Source: Emcibacteraceae bacterium
GTDB lineage: Bacteria > Pseudomonadota > Alphaproteobacteria > Sphingomonadales > Emcibacteraceae
Assembly: GCA_021774795.1 (NCBI GenBank)
Contig: JAJFIR010000006.1
Span: 124,001 to 188,000 of the forward strand
Reading direction: 5' to 3'
Length of the DNA stretch: 64,000 bases
The translations under genes and the position numbers were made by a program. Below are positions 28,168-37,882 of this stretch, one piece after another. A model generated the notes under the pieces. The model saw only the letters and a program-made list of their open reading frames with translations. It made no database searches and was not told where the DNA came from. How positions within the stretch are numbered: position 1 is the first letter of the stretch; every line of letters begins with the position of its first letter.

Positions 28168-29481
28168 TTATCTTTTATCAAGATCGACATAATTGCGCTC
28201 TGTTTCACCAATAAATAATTGACGAGGACGTCCAATTTTTTGTGTCGGGTCCTGGATCATCTCGCCCCACTGCGAAATCCAACCTACTGTGCGTGCGAGC
28301 GCAAATAATACAGTGAACATTTCGGTCGGAAAACCCATCGCTTTTAGAATAATACCAGAATAAAAATCGACATTCGGATATAATTTCTTTTCAATGAAAT
28401 ATGGGTCTTCCAGGGCGATACGTTCAAGTTCTTTAGCAACGTCAAGCAAAGGATCTTGAACACCTAGTTCATTAAGTACTTCATGAGCGGCTTGCTGTAA
28501 TACTTTAGCGCGTGGGTCGAAGTTTTTATAGACGCGGTGTCCAAATCCCATAAGACGGAATGGGTCATTCTTATCTTTTGCTTTCGCTATATATTCAGGA
28601 ATGTTGTCCACAGAACCAATTTCATTCAACATGTTGAGGCACGCTTCATTGGCACCGCCATGCGCTGGCCCCCAAAGTGATGCGATACCCGCCGCAATAC
28701 ATGCAAAAGGATTGGCACCGGATGAGCCAGCGAGACGTACCGTTGAAGTAGATGCATTTTGTTCATGATCAGCGTGAAGAATGAATATTTTATCCATTGC
28801 ACTGGCAAGAGTAGGACTGACAATATATTCTTCACAGTTTGGTACGCCAAATGTCATATAAAGAAAATTCTCTGCATAACTTAAGTCATTGCGCGGATAT
28901 ACAAACGGTTGTCCGATTGAATATTTAAATGTCATGGCGGCAATCGTCGGGATTTTAGCAATTAACCGATATGAAGCAACCCTGCGTTGTTCACTATCAT
29001 TAATATCTGTGCTGTCGTGATAGAAAGCAGACATTGCGCCGACGACGCCACACATGATCGCCATTGGGTGAGCATCGCGGCGAAACCCGCCAAAGAAACG
29101 AACCAATTGCTCATGCACCATTGTATGATATGTGATGTCGCGTTTAAATTTTTCATTCTGTGCTTTATTTGGCAATTCACCATTTAAAAGCAAATAGGAA
29201 ACTTCGAGAAAATCACTTTTTTCTGCGAGTTGATCAATAGGGTAACCGCGATATAATAATTCTCCCTTGTCCCCATCAATGTAAGTTATAGCACTTTCAC
29301 AGCTTGCCGTAGAAGTAAATCCGGGATCAAATGTGAACATATCTGTGTCGCGATATAAAGCACGGATGTCAATGACGTTAGGACCAGTTGAGCCACCGAA
29401 TATTGGCAATTCAATTGTTTTGCCCCCTACAGTTAAGGTGGCTGTTTCGTTCGATACTGTTTTATTATATTTTTCTTCCAT
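28168..29481 (-). CDS. gltA: citrate synthase, type II
   Basis: Condenses acetyl-CoA and oxaloacetate in the citric acid cycle. The 437-residue protein is of the hexameric proteobacterial type, with [19 protein letters not shown] and [16 protein letters not shown] (active-site His) and [15 protein letters not shown] (catalytic Asp). The start ATG at 29481 has GGAAGAGG upstream. A consensus -10 and an operator-like repeat lie just upstream. In related genomes lpxB normally lies on the far side of gltA; here it is gone. Confidence 0.97.
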   Translation of the reverse strand: MEEKYNKTVSNETATLTVGGKTIELPIFGGSTGPNVIDIRALYRDTDMFTFDPGFTSTASCESAITYIDGDKGELLYRGYPIDQLAEKSDFLEVSYLLLNGELPNKAQNEKFKRDITYHTMVHEQLVRFFGGFRRDAHPMAIMCGVVGAMSAFYHDSTDINDSEQRRVASYRLIAKIPTIAAMTFKYSIGQPFVYPRNDLSYAENFLYMTFGVPNCEEYIVSPTLASAMDKIFILHADHEQNASTSTVRLAGSSGANPFACIAAGIASLWGPAHGGANEACLNMLNEIGSVDNIPEYIAKAKDKNDPFRLMGFGHRVYKNFDPRAKVLQQAAHEVLNELGVQDPLLDVAKELERIALEDPYFIEKKLYPNVDFYSGIILKAMGFPTEMFTVLFALARTVGWISQWGEMIQDPTQKIGRPRQLFIGETERNYVDLDKR

Positions 29482-29503
29482 GTGTCCTCTTCCTTCTTCA
29501 TTG

Positions 29504-29537
29504 ATTATAGCGTGAAATTAATCACTTCAATTCACGC
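29504..29537 (-). promoter_or_regulatory. gltA promoter with overlapping inverted repeat
   Basis: On the minus strand TTGAAG (29530-29525), a 15-base spacer and a perfect TATAAT (29509-29504) form a promoter that would start near 29497. Exact half-sites GCGTGAA (29510-29516) and TTCACGC (29531-29537) bracket the spacer and the -35, so a bound regulator would block polymerase. Confidence 0.5.
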
Positions 29538-29538
29538 G

Positions 29539-29569
29539 CCTATTTTAATTTCTTATATCCTATTTTAAT
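29539..29569. repeat. two CCTATTTTAAT direct repeats, 20-bp period
   Basis: The 11-mer CCTATTTTAAT occurs at 29539-29549 and 29559-29569, two helical turns apart, directly upstream of the gltA promoter. A possible activator site. Confidence 0.4.
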
Positions 29570-29605
29570 AAACAAATTATTTATTCTCTGCGAATATTTT
29601 GGTTT

Positions 29606-31021
29606 TCAGATCTGATCTCTGATCCTTTCTAAGCTTTCTTCTTTTCCAAGCCATTCTAATACTTCTGATATTCCAGGAGATACGTTGCTACCAGTAAGTG
29701 ATGCCCTTAAAGGTTGCGCCACTTTTCCAAATCCAATTTCTTCGTTTTGCACGAAGTTTTCGACCGTTTTTTGCAGAATGTCTTTATTCCAGTCAGATAC
29801 GTTATCCAATTTCGCAATGATTTTTTTCAGCACGACTTTCGCGTCGCCATTTAATGCTTTCATTGCCTTTGGCGCGAGGTTCAGCGGTCTTTGTGCAAAT
29901 AAGAATATTGCACTATCCGCCAAATCAATAAGGTTTTTTGCCCTACTCTTAAGCTCACCGAGTGCTGACAAAAGAATTGTCTTCTCACTGTCTGATATTT
30001 TCCGTTCTAATTTATCTTGCAAAAATGGCAGGCAACCGTCACATAATGTTTGATCATCTGCCGTTTCGCGCATATAGATACCGTTTAAATGTTCAAGTTT
30101 AGTGAAATCAAATCGTGACGGTGATTTTCCGACGCCATCAAGATCAAACCATTCAATGGCTTGGCTCAGAGAAATAACCTCTTCATCACCATGGGACCAA
30201 CCAAGACGTAGTAAATAATTTTTTAGTGCATCCGGCAGGTATCCCATATCACGATATGCATCAACGCCTAATGCGCCGTGGCGTTTGGATAATTTGGCAC
30301 CATCAGCACCATGAATTAAAGGTATATGTGCATAAATGGGTAGTTCCCATCCAACGGCAAGGATAAGCTGTGCCTGACGCGCGGCGTTGGTTAGGTGATC
30401 GTCTCCACGAATGATATGAGTTACGCCCATATCATTATCATCGACAACGACCGAAAGCATATAAGTTGGTGTACCGTCTGCCCGCAGCAAGATCATGTCG
30501 TCAAGATGCTCATTTTGCACAATAACATCGCCCTGAACAAGATCTTTAATAACCGTTTCACCATCGTTCGGGGCTTTAAAGCGGATAACTGGTTCTATTC
30601 CTTTCGGCGCGTCGGCCGGGTCACGGTCACGCCAACGGCCATCATATCCGATTGGGCGGCCTTCTGCCTTTGCTTTTTCGCGCATCTGGACCAGTTCTTC
30701 TTTGGAACAGTAACAGTGGTAAGCTTTATCTTCTTCAAGAAGTTTATGTGCTATTTCACTGTGGCGAGCGCGATTTGCATATTGGTATATAATTTCTCCA
30801 TCTGCCTTTAGGCCAAGCCAATTAAGCCCGTCAAATATGGCGTCGACCGCTTCGTCCGTGGATCTTTTTCGGTCAGTATCTTCCACGCGCAAGCGAAAAT
30901 CACCGCCATGGTGTCTTGAGAAAAGCCAATTAAATAAGGCTGTCCTTGCGCCACCAATGTGCAAAAATCCCGTGGGGGAAGGGGCAAATCGAGTTACTAC
31001 TTTCTTCATTTCAGTTACCAT
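29606..31021 (-). CDS. gltX: glutamyl-tRNA synthetase
   Basis: Class I synthetase charging tRNA-Glu, 471 residues. The HIGH motif is in [20 protein letters not shown] and the KMSKS equivalent is AKLSKRHGA near residue 250. A zinc-like CYC segment ([14 protein letters not shown]) lies near residue 100. The start at 31021 has GGAG four bases before the ATG; a second in-frame ATG at 31009 is also possible. Transcribed toward gltA and probably independent of it, since gltA has its own promoter. Confidence 0.95.
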   Translation of the reverse strand: MVTEMKKVVTRFAPSPTGFLHIGGARTALFNWLFSRHHGGDFRLRVEDTDRKRSTDEAVDAIFDGLNWLGLKADGEIIYQYANRARHSEIAHKLLEEDKAYHCYCSKEELVQMREKAKAEGRPIGYDGRWRDRDPADAPKGIEPVIRFKAPNDGETVIKDLVQGDVIVQNEHLDDMILLRADGTPTYMLSVVVDDNDMGVTHIIRGDDHLTNAARQAQLILAVGWELPIYAHIPLIHGADGAKLSKRHGALGVDAYRDMGYLPDALKNYLLRLGWSHGDEEVISLSQAIEWFDLDGVGKSPSRFDFTKLEHLNGIYMRETADDQTLCDGCLPFLQDKLERKISDSEKTILLSALGELKSRAKNLIDLADSAIFLFAQRPLNLAPKAMKALNGDAKVVLKKIIAKLDNVSDWNKDILQKTVENFVQNEEIGFGKVAQPLRASLTGSNVSPGISEVLEWLGKEESLERIRDQI

Positions 31022-31137
31022 GAAGCTCCGGAAGGTCTAAATTTAGAATTTACGCAGTGATTTATTTGAAATGCGCTTGAAACGCATAAATGATATAAAC
31101 ACTAACACTGCTTGATTTTGTTGAACTTTTACTAGCA

Positions 31138-31143
31138 TATAAT
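31138..31143 (+). promoter_or_regulatory. possible -10 element of comEC
   Basis: A perfect TATAAT at 31138-31143 lies in the gltX-comEC divergent gap. No -35 at the standard distance is convincing (TTGATT at 31112 would leave a 20-base spacer), so this is tentative. Confidence 0.3.
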
Positions 31144-31203
31144 AGGCAGGAAATGGAAGCTTTTTTGTAAAAAAAGTTAACTATATGTTTTGGGGATATA
31201 ACC

Positions 31204-33288
31204 ATTCTGCCATTTATCGATCATATCAAAGAAAATTTTTATAGAGAACATGAGCAATATATCCTCATGGTTCCCATATTGCTCGCAATTGGGATTGGTA
31301 TATATTTTACCGGTAAAACCGATTTTCAGTTTGAAATGACAATTACTAGCTCCGCAATCTTGTTCATGTTTGCATTTTTGATTGGCAGAATCTTTCCATT
31401 CCTAAAATATTTTATTTTGTGTATCTTTTTCGTCATTGCCGGATATGGGTTGGCGCAATATAGAGTTGTTACCGTTGGTACGGTTACGCTCGAAAAGGCA
31501 TTGAATCCGACAAATATCACGGGTGTTGTTGAAAATGTTCATCTGTACGATGATAGTAAACTCCGGCTGACTTTGCGAAATTCGGAAATAACGGGAACCG
31601 GGCCTCTAAATCTCGTAAATGTTCGTGTTAATAAGTTTGAAGAGATGCCATATGTCGGTGATAAAATCAAAATCCGCGCCGGGTTGATGCCGCCGCCGGG
31701 GCCGTCAATGCCGGGGGATTATGACTATGCCAGACAGGTCTGGTTCCAAGGTTTAAGTGCGGTTGGGTATTCGGTTTCACAGCTTATTATAGTCGAGCGA
31801 AATAGCGGAATATCTGCCACCTTTTCACAGTTGCGTCAACGTATGGCTGAGAATATCCGGTTGCAAATTCCCGGCGAGGCGGGCGCTCTCGCAGCAGCTT
31901 TAATAACGGGCATACGGGGAGGGATGCCAGAACAGCTTGCCGAAGCGATGCGTAATGCGGGCCTCGCACATTTGTTAGCAATTTCCGGACTTCATATGGG
32001 GCTTTTATGCGGCGTTGTATTTTATATCTCTCGATTCCTGTTATCTTTCTCGAGCAAAGTAACATTAAATTATCCGATCAAAAAATGGGCCGCTATAATA
32101 GCGTCATTGGCGGGTGTTGGATATCTCTTCATCAGCGGCGCGTCAATTCCCACCATACGGGCATTCATCATGGTGATTATCGTTTTTGGCGGCATTATGA
32201 CCGATAGAAAAGCAATTTCTTTGCGTCTGGTTGCCATTGCTGCAACGATTATATTGGTAACAACCCCGGAAGCACTAATTGGTGTTAGTTTCCAGATGTC
32301 ATTCGCCGCCGTGGTGGCGCTGGTTATCGTTTTTGAACGTTTCGGCAATGATTTCATGAATAAATTCAGGGGCAACGCCGGCTTACGTCAGAAAATTTTA
32401 TATTTCGTGATCGGAAGTTTGTTTACGTCTCTTATCGCGGAAGTAGCGATTGCGCCATTTGCACTTTATCATTTTAACAAGGTCGTGTTATTTGGTTTGC
32501 TTGCGAACTTAATTGCGATGCCGGTGATGGGATCATGGGTAATGCCCTGGATTGTTGCCACATTAGTTTTAATGCCATTCGGTCTCGAGAAAATAGCCCT
32601 TATTCCAATGTCATGGGGGTTAGAGATTATCATGGCGACAGCATATTGGGTGTCTGACATGCCCGGTGCGACGCTCGAAATTCCGGCCATTGACGCAAAT
32701 GCCTTAACATTACTTGTCGTTGGTGCCTTGTGGTTCGGGATATGGCATTTAAAATGGCGATATATAGGCATCCCCGTTATATTAGCAGGTGTTATTTTGG
32801 CAGCCACATATAAACAACCAGATATATTGATTGATAACGCAGGTCGCATGATTGGCCTGCGCGGCGACGATAATTCCATCAGTCTGTCGCGGCTTAATAC
32901 CAGTCGCATTGTAAAAGACAGGTGGCGGCAGCGATTGGGGCAAAAGCAGGTTCAACGTTGGAAATATGAAACATTTGCGCCGGAAAATTCAGAAGGTAGG
33001 GAATTAAGTTGTGATGGTTTGAGTTGTCTTTACCGGCCTTCACGTGCAGATCATTTATTAATATCTCTGGTACAAAATGAGCTTGCACTGACAGAAGACT
33101 GTATAAATGCAGATATAATCATCAGTTTGGTACCGGTTGAAATAAAATGTTCGGCAAACCTGATCCTGGACCGTTGGGATTTTTATAATAATGGCGGCTA
33201 TGCGATCTGGCTTCCGAAAGAAGAAAGTGGAGACCTTAGGTTAAAGAATGTAAAGGAAAGTCGCGGCAATTTCCCATGGGTGAACTAG
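31204..33288 (+). CDS. comEC: ComEC/Rec2 family DNA uptake channel protein
   Basis: Inner-membrane channel for transforming single-stranded DNA. It has an N-terminal DUF4131-like region with OB-fold, then the competence domain with LAHLLAISGLHMGLLCGV and many membrane helices to about residue 520 of the ATG form, and a short soluble C-terminus without a metallo-beta-lactamase domain, common in alphaproteobacteria. The first ATG (31267, 673 residues) has no ribosome site and would cut the cytoplasmic N-terminus. The open frame continues upstream with LPFIDHIKENFYREHEQYIL, family-like, and GGGGAT precedes ATT 31204. The exact start is unresolved. Confidence 0.88.
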   Translation: MLPFIDHIKENFYREHEQYILMVPILLAIGIGIYFTGKTDFQFEMTITSSAILFMFAFLIGRIFPFLKYFILCIFFVIAGYGLAQYRVVTVGTVTLEKALNPTNITGVVENVHLYDDSKLRLTLRNSEITGTGPLNLVNVRVNKFEEMPYVGDKIKIRAGLMPPPGPSMPGDYDYARQVWFQGLSAVGYSVSQLIIVERNSGISATFSQLRQRMAENIRLQIPGEAGALAAALITGIRGGMPEQLAEAMRNAGLAHLLAISGLHMGLLCGVVFYISRFLLSFSSKVTLNYPIKKWAAIIASLAGVGYLFISGASIPTIRAFIMVIIVFGGIMTDRKAISLRLVAIAATIILVTTPEALIGVSFQMSFAAVVALVIVFERFGNDFMNKFRGNAGLRQKILYFVIGSLFTSLIAEVAIAPFALYHFNKVVLFGLLANLIAMPVMGSWVMPWIVATLVLMPFGLEKIALIPMSWGLEIIMATAYWVSDMPGATLEIPAIDANALTLLVVGALWFGIWHLKWRYIGIPVILAGVILAATYKQPDILIDNAGRMIGLRGDDNSISLSRLNTSRIVKDRWRQRLGQKQVQRWKYETFAPENSEGRELSCDGLSCLYRPSRADHLLISLVQNELALTEDCINADIIISLVPVEIKCSANLILDRWDFYNNGGYAIWLPKEESGDLRLKNVKESRGNFPWVN

Positions 33289-33313
33289 ATGTTTAATTTT
33301 TCGCGTTTCAGGT

Positions 33314-34048
33314 TTATTGGCTGTAATCACGAATCTCATCAAATAATTCTTGGGCGCGGCGTTGTGCGCCGGTATCAAATCTGATGCCGTTTGATTTGGT
33401 TCTGATGACAACCGGTATCCATTCTATCAACGCCTTATTTTCCTTGAATTTTATATAGGCTTCACTGGCCTCGTCGGCTGTGAAAATTTCTTCATCATTT
33501 CGATTAGATGTACCCATTTGTTCAGGTTTTAAAATGCCAACATTTCGGGATGCATAATTTGTTTCCATTAGAATTCGAATATGGCTCCAATTTTGTTCCA
33601 TTTCTATAAAATCATAATAATCAGCAATTTTATTACGTAGGGCCTCGTTTTTAATAAGTTCAAAATTGCCGCTAAATTTTATTTCCTCAAAAGTGTTGTC
33701 GGATACATTTATTTTGAAAGTGCCGCCAAGTCTATCAATGGTTTGAATGAACCGCGTTGGGTTTTCGCGCACAAGATTTTCATCGTTTAGTGTTTCGAGA
33801 AGGAAATTGCCATCTTCCACGCCCTCTTTGTTAACGCGCAAAGTGCGATCAAAGAAGCGAATATCCTGCTCCAGCTCATCAGCTATTCGATTTAGATAGC
33901 TTTGTCCTTTATCATCATTTTGGCGTTCTTCATTCCAATTGGATACCTGAAGACCAAGGAAAATACTGATAATTACCACGAACATCTCCAGCCCGACAGC
34001 GAACCAGTTTTGTTCATCCATGTTTTTTGTTAATCGTCCTAAAATCAT
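33314..34048 (-). CDS. DUF6090 family membrane protein
   Basis: A 244-residue protein with one N-terminal membrane helix (about residues 15-34, GLEMFVVIISIFLGLQVSNW) followed directly by WNEER and a long, charged, mostly helical soluble domain. This N-terminal pattern is typical of the DUF6090 family, common in marine bacteria and without a known function. It is convergent with comEC and divergent from the acyl-CoA synthetase gene. At the comEC side related alphaproteobacteria usually carry lexA, which is not here. Confidence 0.75.
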   Translation of the reverse strand: MILGRLTKNMDEQNWFAVGLEMFVVIISIFLGLQVSNWNEERQNDDKGQSYLNRIADELEQDIRFFDRTLRVNKEGVEDGNFLLETLNDENLVRENPTRFIQTIDRLGGTFKINVSDNTFEEIKFSGNFELIKNEALRNKIADYYDFIEMEQNWSHIRILMETNYASRNVGILKPEQMGTSNRNDEEIFTADEASEAYIKFKENKALIEWIPVVIRTKSNGIRFDTGAQRRAQELFDEIRDYSQ

Positions 34049-34206
34049 ATACCCTCACCAGAGTTAGTTTCAGCTTACATGTTAAATACCTCCGCGTCCA
34101 GAATGGTTTACATGATACAAATTACGGCCTTCATTTACATTCACATCAATTTTGTCTAACCTGTTTTCTCAATAAGCAATGCAAACTGGGGAGGGTGTAT
34201 TCGTAA

Positions 34207-35826
34207 ATGTATGACGTAAAGCTGCAACAATCATATTTTCCGGCTCAGTGCAATTTGGACGTTGAAGAAAAGACCGTCGGCGAAATATTGGCTGATGCGG
34301 CCCTTGATGTTCCTGAACAGATCGCAATTGTTGAAGTATTGGATGATGGTTCGACGGGCAGGAAGTGGACTTATCGTAAATTAATGTCCGATGCGATTTT
34401 GCTGGGCCGATTTCTTGCAGCCCGTTTTGGGCAAAATGAACGGATCGCCATTTGGTCACCTAATTCCCCGGAATGGGTTATATTTGAATTTGCGTGTGCG
34501 TTCGCTGGAGTTACTTTAGTTACAGTAAATCCGTCTTTTCAGACTAAAGAGCTAAAATATGTTTTGGATCAATCCGGATCCGTCGCTCTTTTTCTTATTA
34601 ACGACCATCGCGGAAACCCAATGGGGCAGATCGCTGAAACTGTAATCAACGACCTAACTCAATTGCGAGAGATCATCAGACTTGATGAAATGATGGAAAT
34701 GGCGCGGGTCGATTATGAAAAAGGGGTGCTTGATCAGGCTTTACCGGAAGTAAAGCCCGAAGATATAGCACAAATACAATTTACATCCGGCACAACAGGG
34801 TTTCCAAAAGGTGCGCTTCTTTATCATCGAGGGTTAATTAATAATAGCAGACATGCTTTCATTGGTAGCGGTTTTCTGGAAAAAAGCAGGTATTTAACTT
34901 TGTGGCCGCTTTTTCATACAGCGGGCTGTGCAGCGTCAGTATTAGGCGGTGTACAACTGCGTTTTACCAATTATATAATGCCAATGTTTATTCCGGACGC
35001 GGTAAATACGGTTATTGAAACGGAACAAATAAATATCACTGGTGGTGTACCGACAATGGTAATTGCCATGCTTGAAAATTACGAAAATAATGTGCGCAAT
35101 TTTTCTTCACTTAGAAATTTTTATTCGGCGGGATCAATGGTACCGCCGGAGTTAAGCCGCGCGGTGAAAAAAGCATGGAATTTTATCCCCACTGTAATTT
35201 ATGGGCAAACCGAAGCACACCCGGTAATTACCCTGACCCGCCCCAACGACGCCGAAAATGAACTATATTGCACTGTCGGACAACCGATTGAGCAAACAGA
35301 AGTAGCGATTAAAGATCTAAAAAGTCATGAAATTCTGCCTCTAAATACCCAGGGAGAAATTTGTTGTCGGGGTTATCTTGTGATGCCGGGATATAATGAT
35401 AATCCACATGCGACAGCGGAAACCATTGATGAAGAAGGGTGGCTGCATACCGGTGATCTCGGCAGTATGGATGAGCGCGGATACGTGAAAATCACGGGTC
35501 GGGTTAAGGAAATGATCATAAGAGGCGGTGAAAATCTATTTCCGGCGGAGATTGAAAATTGTTTACTTGAGCATGAAGCAGTCGCAGAGATTGCCATTGT
35601 CGGATTACCGGATGAAAAACTGGGTGAAATTGTCGGTGCCTTTATAAGATTAAAAAGTGGTATAAGTGTGGATGCGGAAAGCTTGAGAACACATTGCAGA
35701 GCAGAAATGTCGCCGCAAAAAACACCCTCAATTTGGGTGTATGTCGACGAATTTCCGCTTACCGGATCCGGTAAAATTAAACGTTTTGAAATGCGGGATC
35801 GTTGGACAGCCGGCGAGTATGGCTAA
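34207..35826 (+). CDS. acyl-CoA synthetase (AMP-dependent ligase)
   Basis: ANL-superfamily ligase of 539 residues that activates a carboxylic acid through an acyl-adenylate to its CoA thioester. AMP-binding motif IQFTSGTTGFPKGALLYH near residue 196, YGQTEAHPVITL near 335, TGRVKEMIIRGGENLFPAE near 430, and the catalytic Lys in LTGSGKIKRFEMRD near the C-terminus. The substrate (medium chain, aromatic or other) is not readable. GGGGAGGG lies 11 bases upstream. Its stop overlaps the stop of the opposing thiamine-enzyme gene by three bases. Confidence 0.88.
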   Translation: MYDVKLQQSYFPAQCNLDVEEKTVGEILADAALDVPEQIAIVEVLDDGSTGRKWTYRKLMSDAILLGRFLAARFGQNERIAIWSPNSPEWVIFEFACAFAGVTLVTVNPSFQTKELKYVLDQSGSVALFLINDHRGNPMGQIAETVINDLTQLREIIRLDEMMEMARVDYEKGVLDQALPEVKPEDIAQIQFTSGTTGFPKGALLYHRGLINNSRHAFIGSGFLEKSRYLTLWPLFHTAGCAASVLGGVQLRFTNYIMPMFIPDAVNTVIETEQINITGGVPTMVIAMLENYENNVRNFSSLRNFYSAGSMVPPELSRAVKKAWNFIPTVIYGQTEAHPVITLTRPNDAENELYCTVGQPIEQTEVAIKDLKSHEILPLNTQGEICCRGYLVMPGYNDNPHATAETIDEEGWLHTGDLGSMDERGYVKITGRVKEMIIRGGENLFPAEIENCLLEHEAVAEIAIVGLPDEKLGEIVGAFIRLKSGISVDAESLRTHCRAEMSPQKTPSIWVYVDEFPLTGSGKIKRFEMRDRWTAGEYG

Positions 35827-37727
35827 TGATTTTCAGCGACTGAGAAATAATCGTAATATTCACTCTCTGACCCTTGTCCAAACCTCTCTATGCGTACATC
35901 CAAAAGATAAGGACGACCGCGCGCCATTTCTTCGCGGCAACGTTTTATCGCGCCTTCTAATTCTTCGGGTTTTTCCACCCTTTCACCCCTAACATCATAA
36001 CTTTCCGCCATTTTCGCATACTGGATATCGGGATGTTTTAAATTAACACCAATATAATTACCGGTATCTACCGATCTTCCTTTGTAGAAATTTTGCGCTT
36101 TGCGATTTGCACTATATTCACCATTATTAAATATCACGATGCCAATGGGAACGTCATATCGTGAAGCACTCCATAAAGCCTGACTGCCGAAGTTAAAGGC
36201 ACCATCGCCGGTAAAACACCATGTCTCGCGGTTCGGATTACCCATTTTTACACCAATTGATGCGGCGAGCCCCCATCCAAGTACACCTGAATTAGTTGCG
36301 TAGTTATGGCGCCGTTTTCCGAATGGTTTTGTATGATCAATATTGAAATAATCCCAGAAATGATATTTCGAAAGTATCAGCTCGGTTGTGACCAAGGCTT
36401 CGTCACCAACTTGGGCGTCCAGTTCCTTCACCAAACGCGAGGTTGATATAACTTCGTTATCCCATTCCTGTTCGGCTATTTTATCGAGCGAGTCCCGTCT
36501 ATTTTTCGTATATTGATGGACCCAGCTGTCACCCAGCCCACTGATTGCGCGATCTTTAAGTTCTTTTAGGACGGCTTTTGTGGTCGCTTTTACGCTGGCC
36601 ACCGTGGCTATATCAACCGGGTAATTGCGACCAACTTCAGCACCGGCGAGGCTGGTGTGGATTATTTTAGCACTTCTTTTTACCCACGGAACTGCCGCCT
36701 TATTGACAACTTTAAACATGTGACCACCAAGTGCCCAAAAACAATCAATGGACTGGGCAAGGGTTTGATCAATGCCGTAATTACCACCAAAATGTGAATG
36801 GGTGTTTGGATAAACCATAGGCATTCGCGCACCAAGTGTTACCATTGCGCCGACTATTTTCGATATTTCCATCACCTCCGTGCTAATTTCATGGCGCACA
36901 CAATCGTCGTCGAGAAACAGCATCGGTCGTTCAGCAGCAACTAGATAATCGACAATAAGTTTCACATCATCTGCTTTTGGTGCGACTTCTATATCAACAA
37001 TAGATCTCGAGCGCGGGATGATTTCTACGCTGTCAATTTTCTTTTCCCAATGATCCTTAGAAAAAGTCAGAAAAGTTGGCCCGCCGGGCGGTGCTTCAGA
37101 TAACATAAAGGCACGGCGCAACGTTTCCGGAATATTTTCCGCGCTCGTGACATCCCAAGTCCACTGCGCATAATCGCTGGGAAGTTTATGAAGATTTGGG
37201 GCTTCCAGAAACCCGTTGCTACCGCGATATTCTGTTGTCTGCCGTCCTGCTGTCACCACAACTGGTGTGCGGTCACGATAACAGCTTACCATTTGGCCTA
37301 GGGCATATGATGCACCCGCTACAGAGTGCAGCTGAACGATAGAGGTTTTCCCGGTTGAGCGTGAATAACCATCGGCCATTGCCATTGCGGCATTTTCATG
37401 GATGCAAGTAGCGTATTTTAAATTGGGGCGGTCCACCAGTGCGTCCAAGAAACCTACTTCTTCCGACCCGGCGAGGCCAAAAACATACGGTACATCCCAC
37501 TCAATAAGAAATTCAGCCATTACTTCGCCACCAGAGAGCCCCTTTAGTGTCTTGCTTGGTTCGGGCATTTCATCGGCGGGCAGGGCTGCCGCGTTCACAG
37601 ATGATGTACTTAAACTATTGGCAATTGTGCTCGCGCCAGCTGCTGAAATGCCAACCTTCGATAATTTCGCCATGAAAGCACGGCGATCAATTTTTTTGTC
37701 TATAAATTGTTTGCTAATTTCAAACAT
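35823..37727 (-). CDS. Tat-signal thiamine-diphosphate-dependent enzyme
   Basis: A 634-residue enzyme of the acetolactate synthase/benzoylformate decarboxylase superfamily. The catalytic Glu is in CIHENAAMAMADGYSRSTGK and the ThDP-Mg motif is GDGAFNFGSQALWSASRYD followed by FNNGEYS. The N-terminus reads KKIDRRAFMAKLSKVGISAA, a twin-arginine-type signal ending near AAALPA, so the protein may be exported folded, unusual for a ThDP enzyme. Start at ATG 37727 with AGGGTGG upstream; a TTG at 37766 has no ribosome site. Whether it is a decarboxylase, lyase or ligase cannot be told. Divergent from the Rieske gene. Confidence 0.82.
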   Translation of the reverse strand: MFEISKQFIDKKIDRRAFMAKLSKVGISAAGASTIANSLSTSSVNAAALPADEMPEPSKTLKGLSGGEVMAEFLIEWDVPYVFGLAGSEEVGFLDALVDRPNLKYATCIHENAAMAMADGYSRSTGKTSIVQLHSVAGASYALGQMVSCYRDRTPVVVTAGRQTTEYRGSNGFLEAPNLHKLPSDYAQWTWDVTSAENIPETLRRAFMLSEAPPGGPTFLTFSKDHWEKKIDSVEIIPRSRSIVDIEVAPKADDVKLIVDYLVAAERPMLFLDDDCVRHEISTEVMEISKIVGAMVTLGARMPMVYPNTHSHFGGNYGIDQTLAQSIDCFWALGGHMFKVVNKAAVPWVKRSAKIIHTSLAGAEVGRNYPVDIATVASVKATTKAVLKELKDRAISGLGDSWVHQYTKNRRDSLDKIAEQEWDNEVISTSRLVKELDAQVGDEALVTTELILSKYHFWDYFNIDHTKPFGKRRHNYATNSGVLGWGLAASIGVKMGNPNRETWCFTGDGAFNFGSQALWSASRYDVPIGIVIFNNGEYSANRKAQNFYKGRSVDTGNYIGVNLKHPDIQYAKMAESYDVRGERVEKPEELEGAIKRCREEMARGRPYLLDVRIERFGQGSESEYYDYFSVAENH

Positions 37728-37820
37728 GATTCCACCCTTATATTTATTTAATAATATGGTAGTCAATTGTATCCGCCGGTCAAGTTTTAACCCTAAAGTT
37801 ACTTTTCAAGAGGGTTAGAT

Positions 37821-37871
37821 TTACAACATAAATTATTTTTGTTATTATCATAACAGAAAACATCATTGTAA
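37821..37871. promoter_or_regulatory. nested palindromes in divergent promoter region
   Basis: TGTTAT-TATC-ATAACA (37840-37855) is a perfect 6-4-6 inverted repeat; flanking TTT and AAA extend the symmetry. It sits inside a wider pair TTACAA (37821-37826) and TTGTAA (37866-37871) with nearly the same centre. The region separates the thiamine-enzyme and Rieske genes, a natural operator location. Confidence 0.45.
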
Positions 37872-37882
37872 AAGGCAGTAAG

